A DNA stretch of 64,000 nucleotides from Flavobacterium piscis. Its GTDB lineage: Bacteria; Bacteroidota; Bacteroidia; Flavobacteriales; Flavobacteriaceae. Positions 50,042-57,956 of the stretch are shown here, piece by piece. Every line of letters starts with the position of its first letter. Position 1 is the stretch's first letter. The DNA lies in the NCBI RefSeq assembly GCF_001686925.1, contig NZ_LVEN01000046.1, forward strand, positions 434,001 through 498,000, in the 5' to 3' direction. The translations under genes and the position numbers were made by a program. Below the pieces are notes generated by a model that saw only the letters and a program-made list of their open reading frames with translations, was not told the origin of the DNA and did no database searches.

Positions 50042-50980
50042 TTACAAACCTATTTTCTGATTTACTTTATCATAAACCTCTTTTACTTTTTTTGGCGGAT
50101 CAAATCGGTAACCTGCAGAAAGTTTTAAAGTAACAATATTATCATTCAATCTCGGACTAACCTTATCGTCCTGAGCAAAACTTGTTGCATTCATACTTGC
50201 AAAAGCAAAGAAACGATCGTTATTATACGCCAATTTTAAATTAAAATCACCTTGATACAAAGCAGATGTATCTCCGTTGATATCATTAATTCCAACACCT
50301 AAAGCAACTCCGGCACCAATTAAAACCCGATTACTAATTACAAAATTATAGAAATAGGATGGAGCTAAAGTAAAAACATAAATATCTCCTGGTGGTGTAT
50401 CGAGAGTGTTTAAGTCTATATTGGTGTAGTAAAATGAGAAAGTTGGAATAAAACTTCCGGAACTCTTGGTTTGCCATTCGTTTTGGCTCACCAATGTTTT
50501 AAAAGAGAATTTATCATTGAAAACATACGACGTTGATCCGCCAATTTTCGTAGTACGCATATTGGGCAATTGTGCCGTTATATTATCATCACTGATGTAA
50601 AATCCTTTTTGATTGATGTAAGTAAACGACTGCATCCATTTTTTATAATAAAAACGGGTATTGAAGTTAAAATGCTTCGATTTTGAATCGCCTTTGTTGC
50701 CACCAAGAAATTTTGGTGCAAAACCAACAGAAATATCAATGATTTTATAGTTTAGATTAAAACCAATCTGTTCTCTTCTATTGGGAGTAAGATTAAGAAA
50801 TGTTTCTGAATTTTGAGCTCCTGAAGCAATCTGAAAACTATTAGAAGTGTCTAAGTAATAAACACTGGTGGTAATATTATCATTATACGATTTAAAATAG
50901 GGATTTTGCAGCGAATCATTTTGGGCAAAACACCCAAAAACGCTTCCAAAGAATACTATATAAATCAGTTTTAGATTCAT
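50042..50980 (-). CDS. DUF4421 family outer-membrane beta-barrel-like protein
   Basis: A 312-residue exported protein with signal peptide MNLKLIYIVFFGSVFGCFAQ. Many alternating aromatic strands follow: FLNLTPNRREQIGFNLNYK, FNFNTRFYYKKWMQSFTYIN, then long Gly/Ala/Tyr strands to VTLKLSAGYRF. The motif around LTPN....GFNLNYKIIDISVGF matches what I know of DUF4421, a Bacteroidota family of unknown role, probably outer-membrane. It precedes the aldolase gene closely, but a functional link is not evident. Confidence 0.75.
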   Translation of the reverse strand: MNLKLIYIVFFGSVFGCFAQNDSLQNPYFKSYNDNITTSVYYLDTSNSFQIASGAQNSETFLNLTPNRREQIGFNLNYKIIDISVGFAPKFLGGNKGDSKSKHFNFNTRFYYKKWMQSFTYINQKGFYISDDNITAQLPNMRTTKIGGSTSYVFNDKFSFKTLVSQNEWQTKSSGSFIPTFSFYYTNIDLNTLDTPPGDIYVFTLAPSYFYNFVISNRVLIGAGVALGVGINDINGDTSALYQGDFNLKLAYNNDRFFAFASMNATSFAQDDKVSPRLNDNIVTLKLSAGYRFDPPKKVKEVYDKVNQKIGL

Positions 50981-51290
50981 TTTTTTGTTTCAATTAAAAT
51001 CTATAGCTAATTTATGCATTTTAATTTTGATGATCTAAAATATGTCACCCCCGATGGGGTTAAATAATGTACATTCATAAAGTTCTATAAATATTTCATC
51101 CAAATGGGATTTCAATTTTTTAGAAAAAAAGCCGTTTTTATTTTTTTTAAAGCTCCAGCGGAGCGACATATTTATAGCAATATTGTTGGGTCTGAATTTG
51201 AGCTCCAGTGGAGCGATATATTTATAGAAAAAATTAGATGTACAGAATTTGAGCTCCAGAGGAGCGGAATATAATTATTTACAATCCTAA
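50981..51290. repeat. REP-like repeats on the downstream side of the RAYT gene
   Basis: This 313-bp gap holds no gene. TATGTCACCCCCGATGGGGT starts at 51041. Three copies of AGCTCCAnnGGAGCG with following AT-rich tails lie at 51151, 51201 and 51252; each has a CTCC/GGAG inverted pair. The same elements recur in the same orientation on the other side of the transposase gene. Confidence 0.8.
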
Positions 51291-51293
51291 AAA

Positions 51294-51752
51294 TCAAACA
51301 TCCTCAAATAAATATTCATTTTTAAATTCTACATTAAACAATTTTAAAAACTCAACATACTCTTCTTTAAACGTTTTTGTTTTATGATGTTGTTCTTGAT
51401 TTTGGATATAATTAATAACATTTGTCAATTGAGAGTGACTATATGAGAAAGCTCCAAATCCTGTTTGCCATTCAAATTTTCCATTAATCCATTTTTGATT
51501 ATTTATGAACTTTGACGAATTTGCTTTTATATCCCGAACTAAATCTGATATAGATTTATCAGGTTTTAATCCGATTAAGATGTGGATATGATCAGGCATT
51601 CCGTTAATAGCAATGAGTTTCTGTTGTTTATTGGTGATGATTCCTGTGATAACTTTATAGATTTCATCTTTCCAAACCGTTGCGATTAAGTTTTGCCTGC
51701 CTTTTACCGCAAATACAATATGAATATATAATTGAGAATAGGTGTTTGCCAT
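51294..51752 (-). CDS. REP-associated tyrosine transposase (IS200/Y1-like, RAYT)
   Basis: A 152-residue Y1-type HUH nuclease. Starts MANTYSQLYIHIVFAVKGRQN; the HUH motif is PDHIHILIGL (His-Ile-His), and the nucleophile is probably the Tyr in VINYIQNQEQHHKTKTF. The length is that of IS200/RAYT-like proteins. RAYTs are thought to process and spread REP elements, and this one sits directly between arrays of REP-like hairpins. The ATG at 51752 is chosen because the 13 codons before it lie in the repeat itself. Both catalytic motifs look intact, so it may be active. Confidence 0.9.
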   Translation of the reverse strand: MANTYSQLYIHIVFAVKGRQNLIATVWKDEIYKVITGIITNKQQKLIAINGMPDHIHILIGLKPDKSISDLVRDIKANSSKFINNQKWINGKFEWQTGFGAFSYSHSQLTNVINYIQNQEQHHKTKTFKEEYVEFLKLFNVEFKNEYLFEDV

Positions 51753-51768
51753 ATTAAGTTTTGATTTA

Positions 51769-52290
51769 TATGTCACCCCGCTGGGGTTCAATAGAATAAA
51801 CCCATATGTTTCTATAAATATATCGTCCCGCTGGGACTTTTCAACAAAGTTACTACCTAATTTTTATAGTTCCAACGAAACCGAATACTTATAGTTTTTA
51901 TAAATATATCGTTCTGGTGGGAATTTTCAATAAAGTTACTACTGTAATTTTTATAGCTCCAACGAAACGGAATACTTATAGTTTCTATAAATATATCGTT
52001 CTGGTGGGACTTTTCAATAAAGTTACTACTGTAATTTTTATAGCTCCAACGAAACGGAATACTTATAGTTTCTATAAATATATCGTTCTGGTGGGATTTT
52101 TCAATAAAGTTACTACTGTAATTTTTATAGCTCCAACGAAACGGAATTATAGTTTTATAAATATCGTCCCGTCGGGATTTTTCAATAAACTTACTATTAC
52201 AATTTTTAATAGCTTTGGAGAAGCGTAATATTTATAGAAAAACATTAGTTATTACATTCGAGCTCCATAGGAGCGACATATTATTTAATA
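51769..52290. repeat. REP-like and 87-bp tandem repeats on the upstream side of the RAYT gene
   Basis: TATGTCACCCCGCTGGGGTT starts at 51769. From 51812 to about 52215 a unit of 87 bp, with the core CTATAAATATATCGTTCTGG and TAGCTCCAACGAAACGGAAT, is repeated about five times (the last is shortened). Units starting at 51985 and 52072 are nearly identical. At 52261 another AGCTCCAnnGGAGCGA element occurs. The 603-bp gap between the RAYT gene and hemF holds no supported gene; an open frame across the array is only the repeat read through. Confidence 0.85.
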
Positions 52291-52355
52291 ATTTTTCAAT
52301 AAAATAAATTTACAAAACCTCTATCAAAAGATTGCCACTATAAGTTTTAATTGTA

Positions 52356-53258
52356 TTAAATCCAGTCCACAGGATTTTCTAATACATTTACTAATTTCTC
52401 TTCATCACTTCCTGCTTCTGCATGATGATCGTAAACCCATTGTACATGAGGAGGTAAACTCATCAAAATACTTTCGATTCTTCCGTTGGTTTTTAAACCG
52501 AATAAAGTGCCTTTGTCATGAACCAAATTAAATTCAACATAACGACCACGACGGATTTCCTGCCAATTTCTGTTTTCAGGAGTATATTCCAGGTTTTTTC
52601 TTCTTTCTACAATCGGCACATAAGCTTCTAAGAAACTATCACCAACTTCGGTTACAAAGTTGAACCAGTCTTCCATCGACATTTGCTCATTTGCTTTGCA
52701 ATAATCAAAAAATAAACCGCCAATTCCGCGGGCTTCTTTTCTATGTGCATTCCAGAAATAAGCGTCGCATTGTTTTTTATATTTCGGATAAAACTCCGGA
52801 TTGTGTTTGTCGCAAGCTGTTTTACAGGTTTGATGAAAGTGTTTGGCATCTTCTTCAAACAAATAATAAGGCGTTAAATCCTGTCCGCCGCCAAACCATT
52901 GTTCGATTACTTTTCCTTGTTCGTCATACATTTCAAAATAACGCCAATTGGCATGAACCGTTGGAGTCATTGGATTCTTTGGGTGTAAAACCAAACTTAA
53001 TCCGCAGGCAAAAAAATCGGCTTCACCAACGCCAAACATCTTTTGCATGGCTTCCGGTAATTTTCCGTGAACGGCCGAAATGTTGACACCGCCTTTTTCA
53101 AAAACATTTCCGTTTTCAATAACTCTGGTTCTTCCGCCTCCGCCTTCAGGTCGTTTCCAAAGATCTTCACGGAATTTTGTAGTTCCGTCAACAGCTTCTA
53201 ATCCGGCACAAATCTGGTCTTGTAATTTTTGTATGTAGGCGTAAAATTTATCTTTCAT
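52356..53258 (-). CDS. hemF: Oxygen-dependent coproporphyrinogen III oxidase
   Basis: A 300-residue cytoplasmic enzyme that decarboxylates coproporphyrinogen III to protoporphyrinogen IX using oxygen. The family blocks are obvious: WKRPEGGGGRTRVIENG, FEKGGVNISAVHG, FFACGLSLVLHPKNPM, HANWRYFE, WFGGGQDLTPYY, RKEARGIGGLFFDY, and RRGRYVEFNLVHDKGTLFGL with ESILMSLPP. The presence of this enzyme points to an aerobic lifestyle. It lies downstream of hemA-C-D-E on the same strand, separated by three small genes. Confidence 0.97.
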   Translation of the reverse strand: MKDKFYAYIQKLQDQICAGLEAVDGTTKFREDLWKRPEGGGGRTRVIENGNVFEKGGVNISAVHGKLPEAMQKMFGVGEADFFACGLSLVLHPKNPMTPTVHANWRYFEMYDEQGKVIEQWFGGGQDLTPYYLFEEDAKHFHQTCKTACDKHNPEFYPKYKKQCDAYFWNAHRKEARGIGGLFFDYCKANEQMSMEDWFNFVTEVGDSFLEAYVPIVERRKNLEYTPENRNWQEIRRGRYVEFNLVHDKGTLFGLKTNGRIESILMSLPPHVQWVYDHHAEAGSDEEKLVNVLENPVDWI

Positions 53259-53391
53259 TGTTCCAATTCTTTTTTGTTTTCCAAATAATCAATAGCATTT
53301 AATTTATTGACTACTTTTTTACCTGTTTTTTCTTAAAATTTGCAGTTAGTTACAATTTTTAACCAACTTATTCGACATGTTTTTAAGAAAT

Positions 53392-53937
53392 CTATGTTTT
53401 ATTATATTCTGATTTGAGTAATCCGAAATAAACAGTGTTTTGCAGTTCGCCGTCACCATTTCTAAATTCGTCCCGCAAAATTCCTTCTTGTTTAAAATTA
53501 TGTTTTAATGCAATTCGCTGGCTTGCTAAATTAATTTCTGAAGTACAGATAAAAACCTTATTCATCTTCAATTCGTTGAAACAAAATGCAAGTGCATCCA
53601 GAACCATTTTTGATGTTATTCCTTTTCCCTGATAATCTTCATCAACAAAATAACCTAATTCACATTTTGAAATGCGGTAATCAATGGTTTTTACACATAG
53701 ATAACCAATTAAATTGTTGGTTTGGATATCTCTTGCGTAAAAATAAAAACCTTCCTTGGTTTTTTCTTTATTACGGCTGATTTCCAGAAAATCTTCTGCT
53801 TTTTTTAATGAATCTGAATTGGCAAGAGTTACCGGGAAAGTTTTTCCAATATAATTGCTGTTTTTATCTATTAAATTATAAAATTCTTTAGGCAAAACAT
53901 CTTCAATTCGGTCTATTTTCCAATCAATAAAACTCAT
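53392..53937 (-). CDS. GNAT family N-acetyltransferase (RimJ/RimL-like)
   Basis: A 181-residue acetyltransferase of the RimJ/RimL type, which acetylate N-termini of ribosomal proteins or detoxify small molecules. Signatures are CELGYFVDEDYQGKGITSK (acetyl-CoA loop, QGKGIT), NELKMNKVFICTSEINLASQRIALKHNF and GILRDEFRNGDGELQNTVYFGLL. Its start overlaps the stop of the preceding 127-residue gene in an ATGA arrangement. The substrate is unknown. Confidence 0.88.
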   Translation of the reverse strand: MSFIDWKIDRIEDVLPKEFYNLIDKNSNYIGKTFPVTLANSDSLKKAEDFLEISRNKEKTKEGFYFYARDIQTNNLIGYLCVKTIDYRISKCELGYFVDEDYQGKGITSKMVLDALAFCFNELKMNKVFICTSEINLASQRIALKHNFKQEGILRDEFRNGDGELQNTVYFGLLKSEYNKT

Positions 53938-54317
53938 GGCTTTTTATTTTTGGCCGAAGCAATTTTAGTATTTATTCCAAAAGAAAAAACTTTGCTTTCT
54001 TTTTGTATATATTGGTAAATAGCAAGTGCTTTTCCTAAAAAATCAAATTGTTTTTCTTGTGACAATCCTATTAAAATATCTGCAAATTGTTCTTGTTGAT
54101 TCCAGTCAAGATGACATTGTTGTAAAAGAAGAATCAGTTCTTCTTCAGGAATTTCAATTGTTCTTTCCAGGCTTAAACCAAAATTCTTTAGCTGTTCATC
54201 TATAAGACTCGTATCTTCGGCATTCCAAAACTTTGGAACAAAAATTAACGCATGTAAAGTTCTGAGAGTGTTCTCTATTCTAATACTTTCTTCGTCTCTT
54301 AAACCTTTGTTGAGCAT
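53934..54317 (-). CDS. Uncharacterised small helical protein in the haem operon
   Basis: A 127-residue cytoplasmic protein, mostly helical, rich in Glu, Leu and Gln. It begins MLNKGLRDEESIRIENTLRT and includes LLLQQCHLDWNQQEQFADIL. I do not recognise a family; no metal, nucleotide or membrane motif is visible. It is tightly packed between the multi-pass membrane gene (6 bp upstream) and the acetyltransferase gene (4-bp overlap), all on the hem strand, so it is probably expressed with them. Confidence 0.7.
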   Translation of the reverse strand: MLNKGLRDEESIRIENTLRTLHALIFVPKFWNAEDTSLIDEQLKNFGLSLERTIEIPEEELILLLQQCHLDWNQQEQFADILIGLSQEKQFDFLGKALAIYQYIQKESKVFSFGINTKIASAKNKKP

Positions 54318-54323
54318 GATTTT

Positions 54324-55019
54324 TTATCTTTTATCCGACTTAAACTTCTGACTATAGGTTGTTTTGCTGAAAATTAATTTTTCTTGCTGAAAAGTATCAT
54401 TGTTATTTCTTCCAAAACTTTTGATAGTTCTATAAATAAAATATAAAACCGGCAAAGAGTAATATATGAAGCCCATACATATTGGTACATACGGCTTTTC
54501 TATAAACAATCCGCTTGATTTTACAGTGTCAAAATACTTGGATTTTTCTAAAAATTCTTCGGTTAATCCAAATTGCGGAATTATACTATTTCCAAAACAA
54601 ACTGCAAAAATCAAAAAGAAATAAAACATTGCTTTCGCAGCAGATTTACCCATTTGCATAGCCCGAACTTCCGGACTGAGATCAGAAAAAGCAAATCGCA
54701 TCCGGTTTAAAACCGTTAGCAAATAAATATATAAAATATTGGTATTAATGACAGAATGATGAAAAGCCAGTGCAAACAATCCGTACATGGGAAAAAACAC
54801 AAAAAGCGATAATTTTTTAGGCATAACCGCCATAAAAACTCCTGAATGCACCATGATAAATTCGAAAGCCATTAGAACAGCCAAATCATTTATAAGACTC
54901 ACCGGATGTTCTTCCGGATGCAGCCAAACCATCAAAAACACAGTCGCATAATACGCCTGAAATGCATATTCTACAAAAGAAAAGGGCGAGTTTCTGCTGA
55001 AGTTTAGGTTTGCGAACAT
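54324..55019 (-). CDS. Uncharacterised multi-pass membrane protein in the haem operon
   Basis: A 231-residue integral membrane protein with about six predicted helices, including FVEYAFQAYYATVFLMVWL, LAVLMAFEFIMVHSGVFMAV, LFVFFPMYGLFALAF, AMFYFFLIFAVCFGN and ICMGFIYYSLPVLYFIY. His residues lie in or near helices (HPEEHP, MVHSGV, FHHSV), which could matter if it binds haem or metal, but this is speculation. I know no function. It lies between hemE and the small helical gene. Confidence 0.7.
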   Translation of the reverse strand: MFANLNFSRNSPFSFVEYAFQAYYATVFLMVWLHPEEHPVSLINDLAVLMAFEFIMVHSGVFMAVMPKKLSLFVFFPMYGLFALAFHHSVINTNILYIYLLTVLNRMRFAFSDLSPEVRAMQMGKSAAKAMFYFFLIFAVCFGNSIIPQFGLTEEFLEKSKYFDTVKSSGLFIEKPYVPICMGFIYYSLPVLYFIYRTIKSFGRNNNDTFQQEKLIFSKTTYSQKFKSDKR

Positions 55020-55039
55020 CTAAGGTTTTTTTTAGTTTT

Positions 55040-55095
55040 CAGTCTCAGTCTCAGTTTTCAGCTTAAAAGTAGACTGAAAACTGCGACTGAAACTG
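55040..55095. repeat. Hairpin of the CAGTCTCAG family between hemE and the membrane gene
   Basis: A 22-bp arm starting CAGTCTCAGTCTCAG pairs with CTGAAAACTGCGACTGAAAC plus two bases, with two mismatches, around a 12-nt loop. The same words occur at 34382-34402 and 62512-62573. Confidence 0.75.
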
Positions 55096-55105
55096 AATAC
55101 TCTGT

Positions 55106-56131
55106 TTAGTTTCCGTATTCCTTAACGGCGTCGATAAACGCTTTTGCGTGGTCTACAGGGATATTTGGTAAAATTCCGTGACCTAAATTTACAACATATT
55201 TATCTTTTCCGAACTCGTCGATCATTTCATGAACCATTTTTTTGATGGTAGGAATTGGAGAAAGCAATCTTGAAGGGTCAAAATTTCCTTGTAAAGTAAT
55301 GTTTCCACCAGACAAATAACGCGCATTTCTAGGCGAACAAGTCCAGTCTACACCCAATGCCGAAGCTCTACTTTTTCCCATTTCACCAAGAGCAAACCAG
55401 CATCCTTTTCCGAAAACAATAACCGGAGCATGATCTGCCAAAGCCTCAACAATTTGGTTGATGTATTTCCATGAAAATTCCTGATAATCAACCGGAGAAA
55501 GCATTCCTCCCCAGGAATCAAAAATCTGAACGGCATCAACTCCCGCTTTTACTTTTTCTTTAAGATATAAAATGGTAGTATCTGTAATTTTTTGTAATAA
55601 AGTATGCGCTGCAGCAGGGTTTGAGAAAGCGAAACCTTTTGCAGTATCAAAACTTTTAGAACCTTTTCCTTCAACAGCATAACAGAAAATGGTCCAGGGC
55701 GAACCAGCAAAACCAATTAATGGCACTTCGTCGTTCAGCATTTCTTTAGTCAATTTAATGGCATCCATTACATAACCTAAAGTTTCCTGAATATCCGGAA
55801 CATAAACTCTGTGAACATCTGCCATTGAACGAATTGGATTTGGTATAAATGGACCAAAATTCTCTTTCATCAAAACTTCGATTCCCATTGCTTGCGGAAC
55901 AACCAAAATATCCGAGAATAAAATAGCTGCATCCGGTGCAATTCTGCGAATAGGCTGAACTGTAATTTCTGCTGCTAACTCAGGAGTTTGACAACGGGTA
56001 AAGAAATCATATTTATCACGCAAAGCGATAAATTCCGGTAAATATCTTCCGGCTTGACGCATCATCCATACTGGGGGACGTTGAACCGTTTCTCCTTTTA
56101 ATGCTTTTAAAAATAGGTCGTTTTTTAACAT
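55106..56131 (-). CDS. hemE: Uroporphyrinogen decarboxylase
   Basis: A 341-residue cytoplasmic enzyme that removes four acetate carboxyls from uroporphyrinogen III. Diagnostic parts are PPVWMMRQAGRYLPEF near the N-terminus (substrate-binding Arg), FSDILVVPQAMG (catalytic Asp region), IGFAGSPWTIFCYAVEG, QIFDSWGG, LQGNFDPSRLL and NLGHGILPNIPVDHA. The length is as expected. It is preceded by the GCTTTAGG hairpin region after hemD, so it may have some separate control. Confidence 0.98.
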   Translation of the reverse strand: MLKNDLFLKALKGETVQRPPVWMMRQAGRYLPEFIALRDKYDFFTRCQTPELAAEITVQPIRRIAPDAAILFSDILVVPQAMGIEVLMKENFGPFIPNPIRSMADVHRVYVPDIQETLGYVMDAIKLTKEMLNDEVPLIGFAGSPWTIFCYAVEGKGSKSFDTAKGFAFSNPAAAHTLLQKITDTTILYLKEKVKAGVDAVQIFDSWGGMLSPVDYQEFSWKYINQIVEALADHAPVIVFGKGCWFALGEMGKSRASALGVDWTCSPRNARYLSGGNITLQGNFDPSRLLSPIPTIKKMVHEMIDEFGKDKYVVNLGHGILPNIPVDHAKAFIDAVKEYGN

Positions 56132-56154
56132 TTTTTTGTTGCTTTAGGCTTTAA

Positions 56155-56215
56155 GCTTTAGGCTTTAAGCGTTGTTTTCTGTTTTATTATTTGCTTACGG
56201 CTTAAAGCCTAAAGC
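56155..56215. repeat. Hairpin of the GCTTTAGGCTTTAAGC family between hemD and hemE
   Basis: GCTTTAGGCTTTAAGC at 56155-56170 is exactly complementary to 56200-56215, and another left copy starts at 56141. A further degenerate copy lies at 56228-56252. The same word occurs in front of hemH. Confidence 0.8.
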
Positions 56216-56253
56216 GTATTGCTATATAAATTTTTGTGCTTATGGCCTAAGGC

Positions 56254-56928
56254 TTAAAGCTTATTGCTGTATTCAACAATTACATCTTCGATTACGTCTT
56301 CAACCGTTGGCTGATCTGCAATGATGATGTTTTTTGTAATTTTATGTAAAGCTTCTGCAGTGGTTTCTCCAATGCAAAAACACTTTTCTTTCTTAATTGT
56401 ATTGTCTTTCAAATAACTTTCAACGCCGGAAGGACTAAAAAATAAGATTCCGTCAACGGCAGTTTTTATTTTCTGTGGCGTTAATGAGGTATCGTAAACC
56501 TGAATTTCGTTCAGTTTTACATCAGCATCTTTTAACGCTTTTGGTAATGTTTCTCTACGTAAGTTTCCGCTAAAAAAGGTGAAGCTTTCGTTGCGGTAAA
56601 TTAAAGTGATGATTTCGGCTAAATCTGCTGCATAACCGGTGTAAGCCACAACATTAAAACCATTTTCTGATAAAAGAATCTTGGTTTTTAATCCCACGCA
56701 AAATACATTTTTACTTTTCAGTGCTTCAGATTTCGGATCAGCTAAAACACTATGAACCGCATTCTGACTCGTGAAAATCAGATTTTCGTTGAGGTCTTTT
56801 AATTCGAAAGATTTATTTTGGGTTTGAATGAAATCAGCTTCGACAACTTCAATATTGGCTTTTACCAATGCCTGTTTTTGTTCGCCCGATAGCTTTTTTG
56901 TAGATAATATTTGAATTGATTTACTCAT
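56254..56928 (-). CDS. hemD: Uroporphyrinogen-III synthase
   Basis: A 224-residue cytoplasmic enzyme closing the linear tetrapyrrole to uroporphyrinogen III with ring D inverted. HemD sequences are poorly conserved. Here support comes from the typical elements LIFTSQNAVHSVL, VFCVGLKT, FFSGNLRRETLPKAL, ILFFSPSGVESYL and CFCIGETTAEAL, in the right order for the two-lobed fold. The gene context is decisive: it starts at the base where hemC stops (1-bp overlap), and hemE follows. Confidence 0.92.
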   Translation of the reverse strand: MSKSIQILSTKKLSGEQKQALVKANIEVVEADFIQTQNKSFELKDLNENLIFTSQNAVHSVLADPKSEALKSKNVFCVGLKTKILLSENGFNVVAYTGYAADLAEIITLIYRNESFTFFSGNLRRETLPKALKDADVKLNEIQVYDTSLTPQKIKTAVDGILFFSPSGVESYLKDNTIKKEKCFCIGETTAEALHKITKNIIIADQPTVEDVIEDVIVEYSNKL

Positions 56929-57851
56929 TATTTTTTTAAAGATTCTTTAATAGATGCCATCAATTCTGCTCCTCCATTGTTTAAGATTTCCTGAGCTGCG
57001 AAGAAACCTAGCTTTTTCCATTCGGCAATATCGACCTTTTTATCGATTTCAAGTTTTTGTTTTCCATCAATCGAAAGTAAAACACCTTGAAAATGCAAAG
57101 TATCTTCGTCTTCATTATAAGTTACCAAAGCCCCAATTGGCGCCGTACAACCACCTTCTAAGGTTCTCAAAAACTGACGTTCGATATAGGTACAAATTTC
57201 AGTTTCGATATGGTTTAATTGCGAAAGTGCATCTAGTGTATAATTGTCGTTTTCCATTGCTACAACAAGCATTGCTCCTTGCGCCGGTGCCGGAATCATC
57301 CAATCTAAATTGATATAGTTGCCAGGTTTTAGGTTAATGCGCTCTAAACCAGCAGCAGCAAAAACAGCTCCGTCCCAGTTATTGTCTTCAAGTTTTTGCA
57401 TACGAGTGTTTACATTTCCACGTAAATCAACTACGGTATGATTAGGGTATTTATTGAACCATTGTGCCTGACGACGTAAACTTCCGGTTGCAATAGTACT
57501 TGGATTCGCAAAGTCAGGATTTCCTTTATGAACTAAAATATCCAAAACATTGGCTCTTTCTAAAACTGCCGCCTGAACAATACCTTTTGGTAAAGCTGTT
57601 GGAACATCTTTCATAGAATGAACAGCAATATCAATATCGCCATTAATCATAGCTATATCCAAAGTTTTCGTAAAAATTCCGGTGATACCGAGTTCGTAAA
57701 GCGGTTTGTCAAGAATAATGTCGCCTGTAGATTTTACTGCAACAATCGAGGTTTTATAACCTAAATCATTTAGTTTTTTTTCGACAGTATGTGCTTGCCA
57801 AAGTGCTAGTTCGCTATCGCGAGTTCCAATTCTGATTGTTTTTTCAGCCAT
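56928..57851 (-). CDS. hemC: Hydroxymethylbilane synthase (porphobilinogen deaminase)
   Basis: A 307-residue cytoplasmic enzyme that links four porphobilinogens. Visible hallmarks are IRIGTRDSELALWQA, GDIDIAVHSMKDVPT, IATGSLRRQAQW, DLRGNVNTRMQKLE, AAAGLERIN and LEGGCTAPIGAL, in which Cys235 holds the dipyrromethane cofactor. It lies about 105 bp downstream of hemA, with a 21-bp inverted repeat between, and overlaps hemD by one base. Confidence 0.98.
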   Translation of the reverse strand: MAEKTIRIGTRDSELALWQAHTVEKKLNDLGYKTSIVAVKSTGDIILDKPLYELGITGIFTKTLDIAMINGDIDIAVHSMKDVPTALPKGIVQAAVLERANVLDILVHKGNPDFANPSTIATGSLRRQAQWFNKYPNHTVVDLRGNVNTRMQKLEDNNWDGAVFAAAGLERINLKPGNYINLDWMIPAPAQGAMLVVAMENDNYTLDALSQLNHIETEICTYIERQFLRTLEGGCTAPIGALVTYNEDEDTLHFQGVLLSIDGKQKLEIDKKVDIAEWKKLGFFAAQEILNNGGAELMASIKESLKK

Positions 57852-57866
57852 TTTTTATTATTTCTT

Positions 57867-57944
57867 CACCATATAAGTCATATAAGTAAATTTAAGCACT
57901 GCGTAAATAACTCTGTTAAATGAACTTATATGACTTATATGGTG
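57867..57944. repeat. 21-bp perfect inverted repeat between hemA and hemC
   Basis: CACCATATAAGTCATATAAG and one further base at 57867-57887 are exactly complementary to 57924-57944, with 36 bp between. Each arm itself contains the near-direct repeat ATATAAGT/ATATAAGT. There is no T run, so it is not a clear terminator within the operon. Confidence 0.85.
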
Positions 57945-57956
57945 GAAAATTTATTT

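Noticed and set aside
51812..52215. CRISPR-like array
   Set aside because: The units are 87 bp and contiguous, without unique spacers between short repeats, and no cas genes are present.
51917..52228. A 103-residue + strand frame with a repeated 29-residue unit
   Set aside because: It is the 87-bp non-coding repeat translated; 87 is divisible by three, so the frame stays open by construction.
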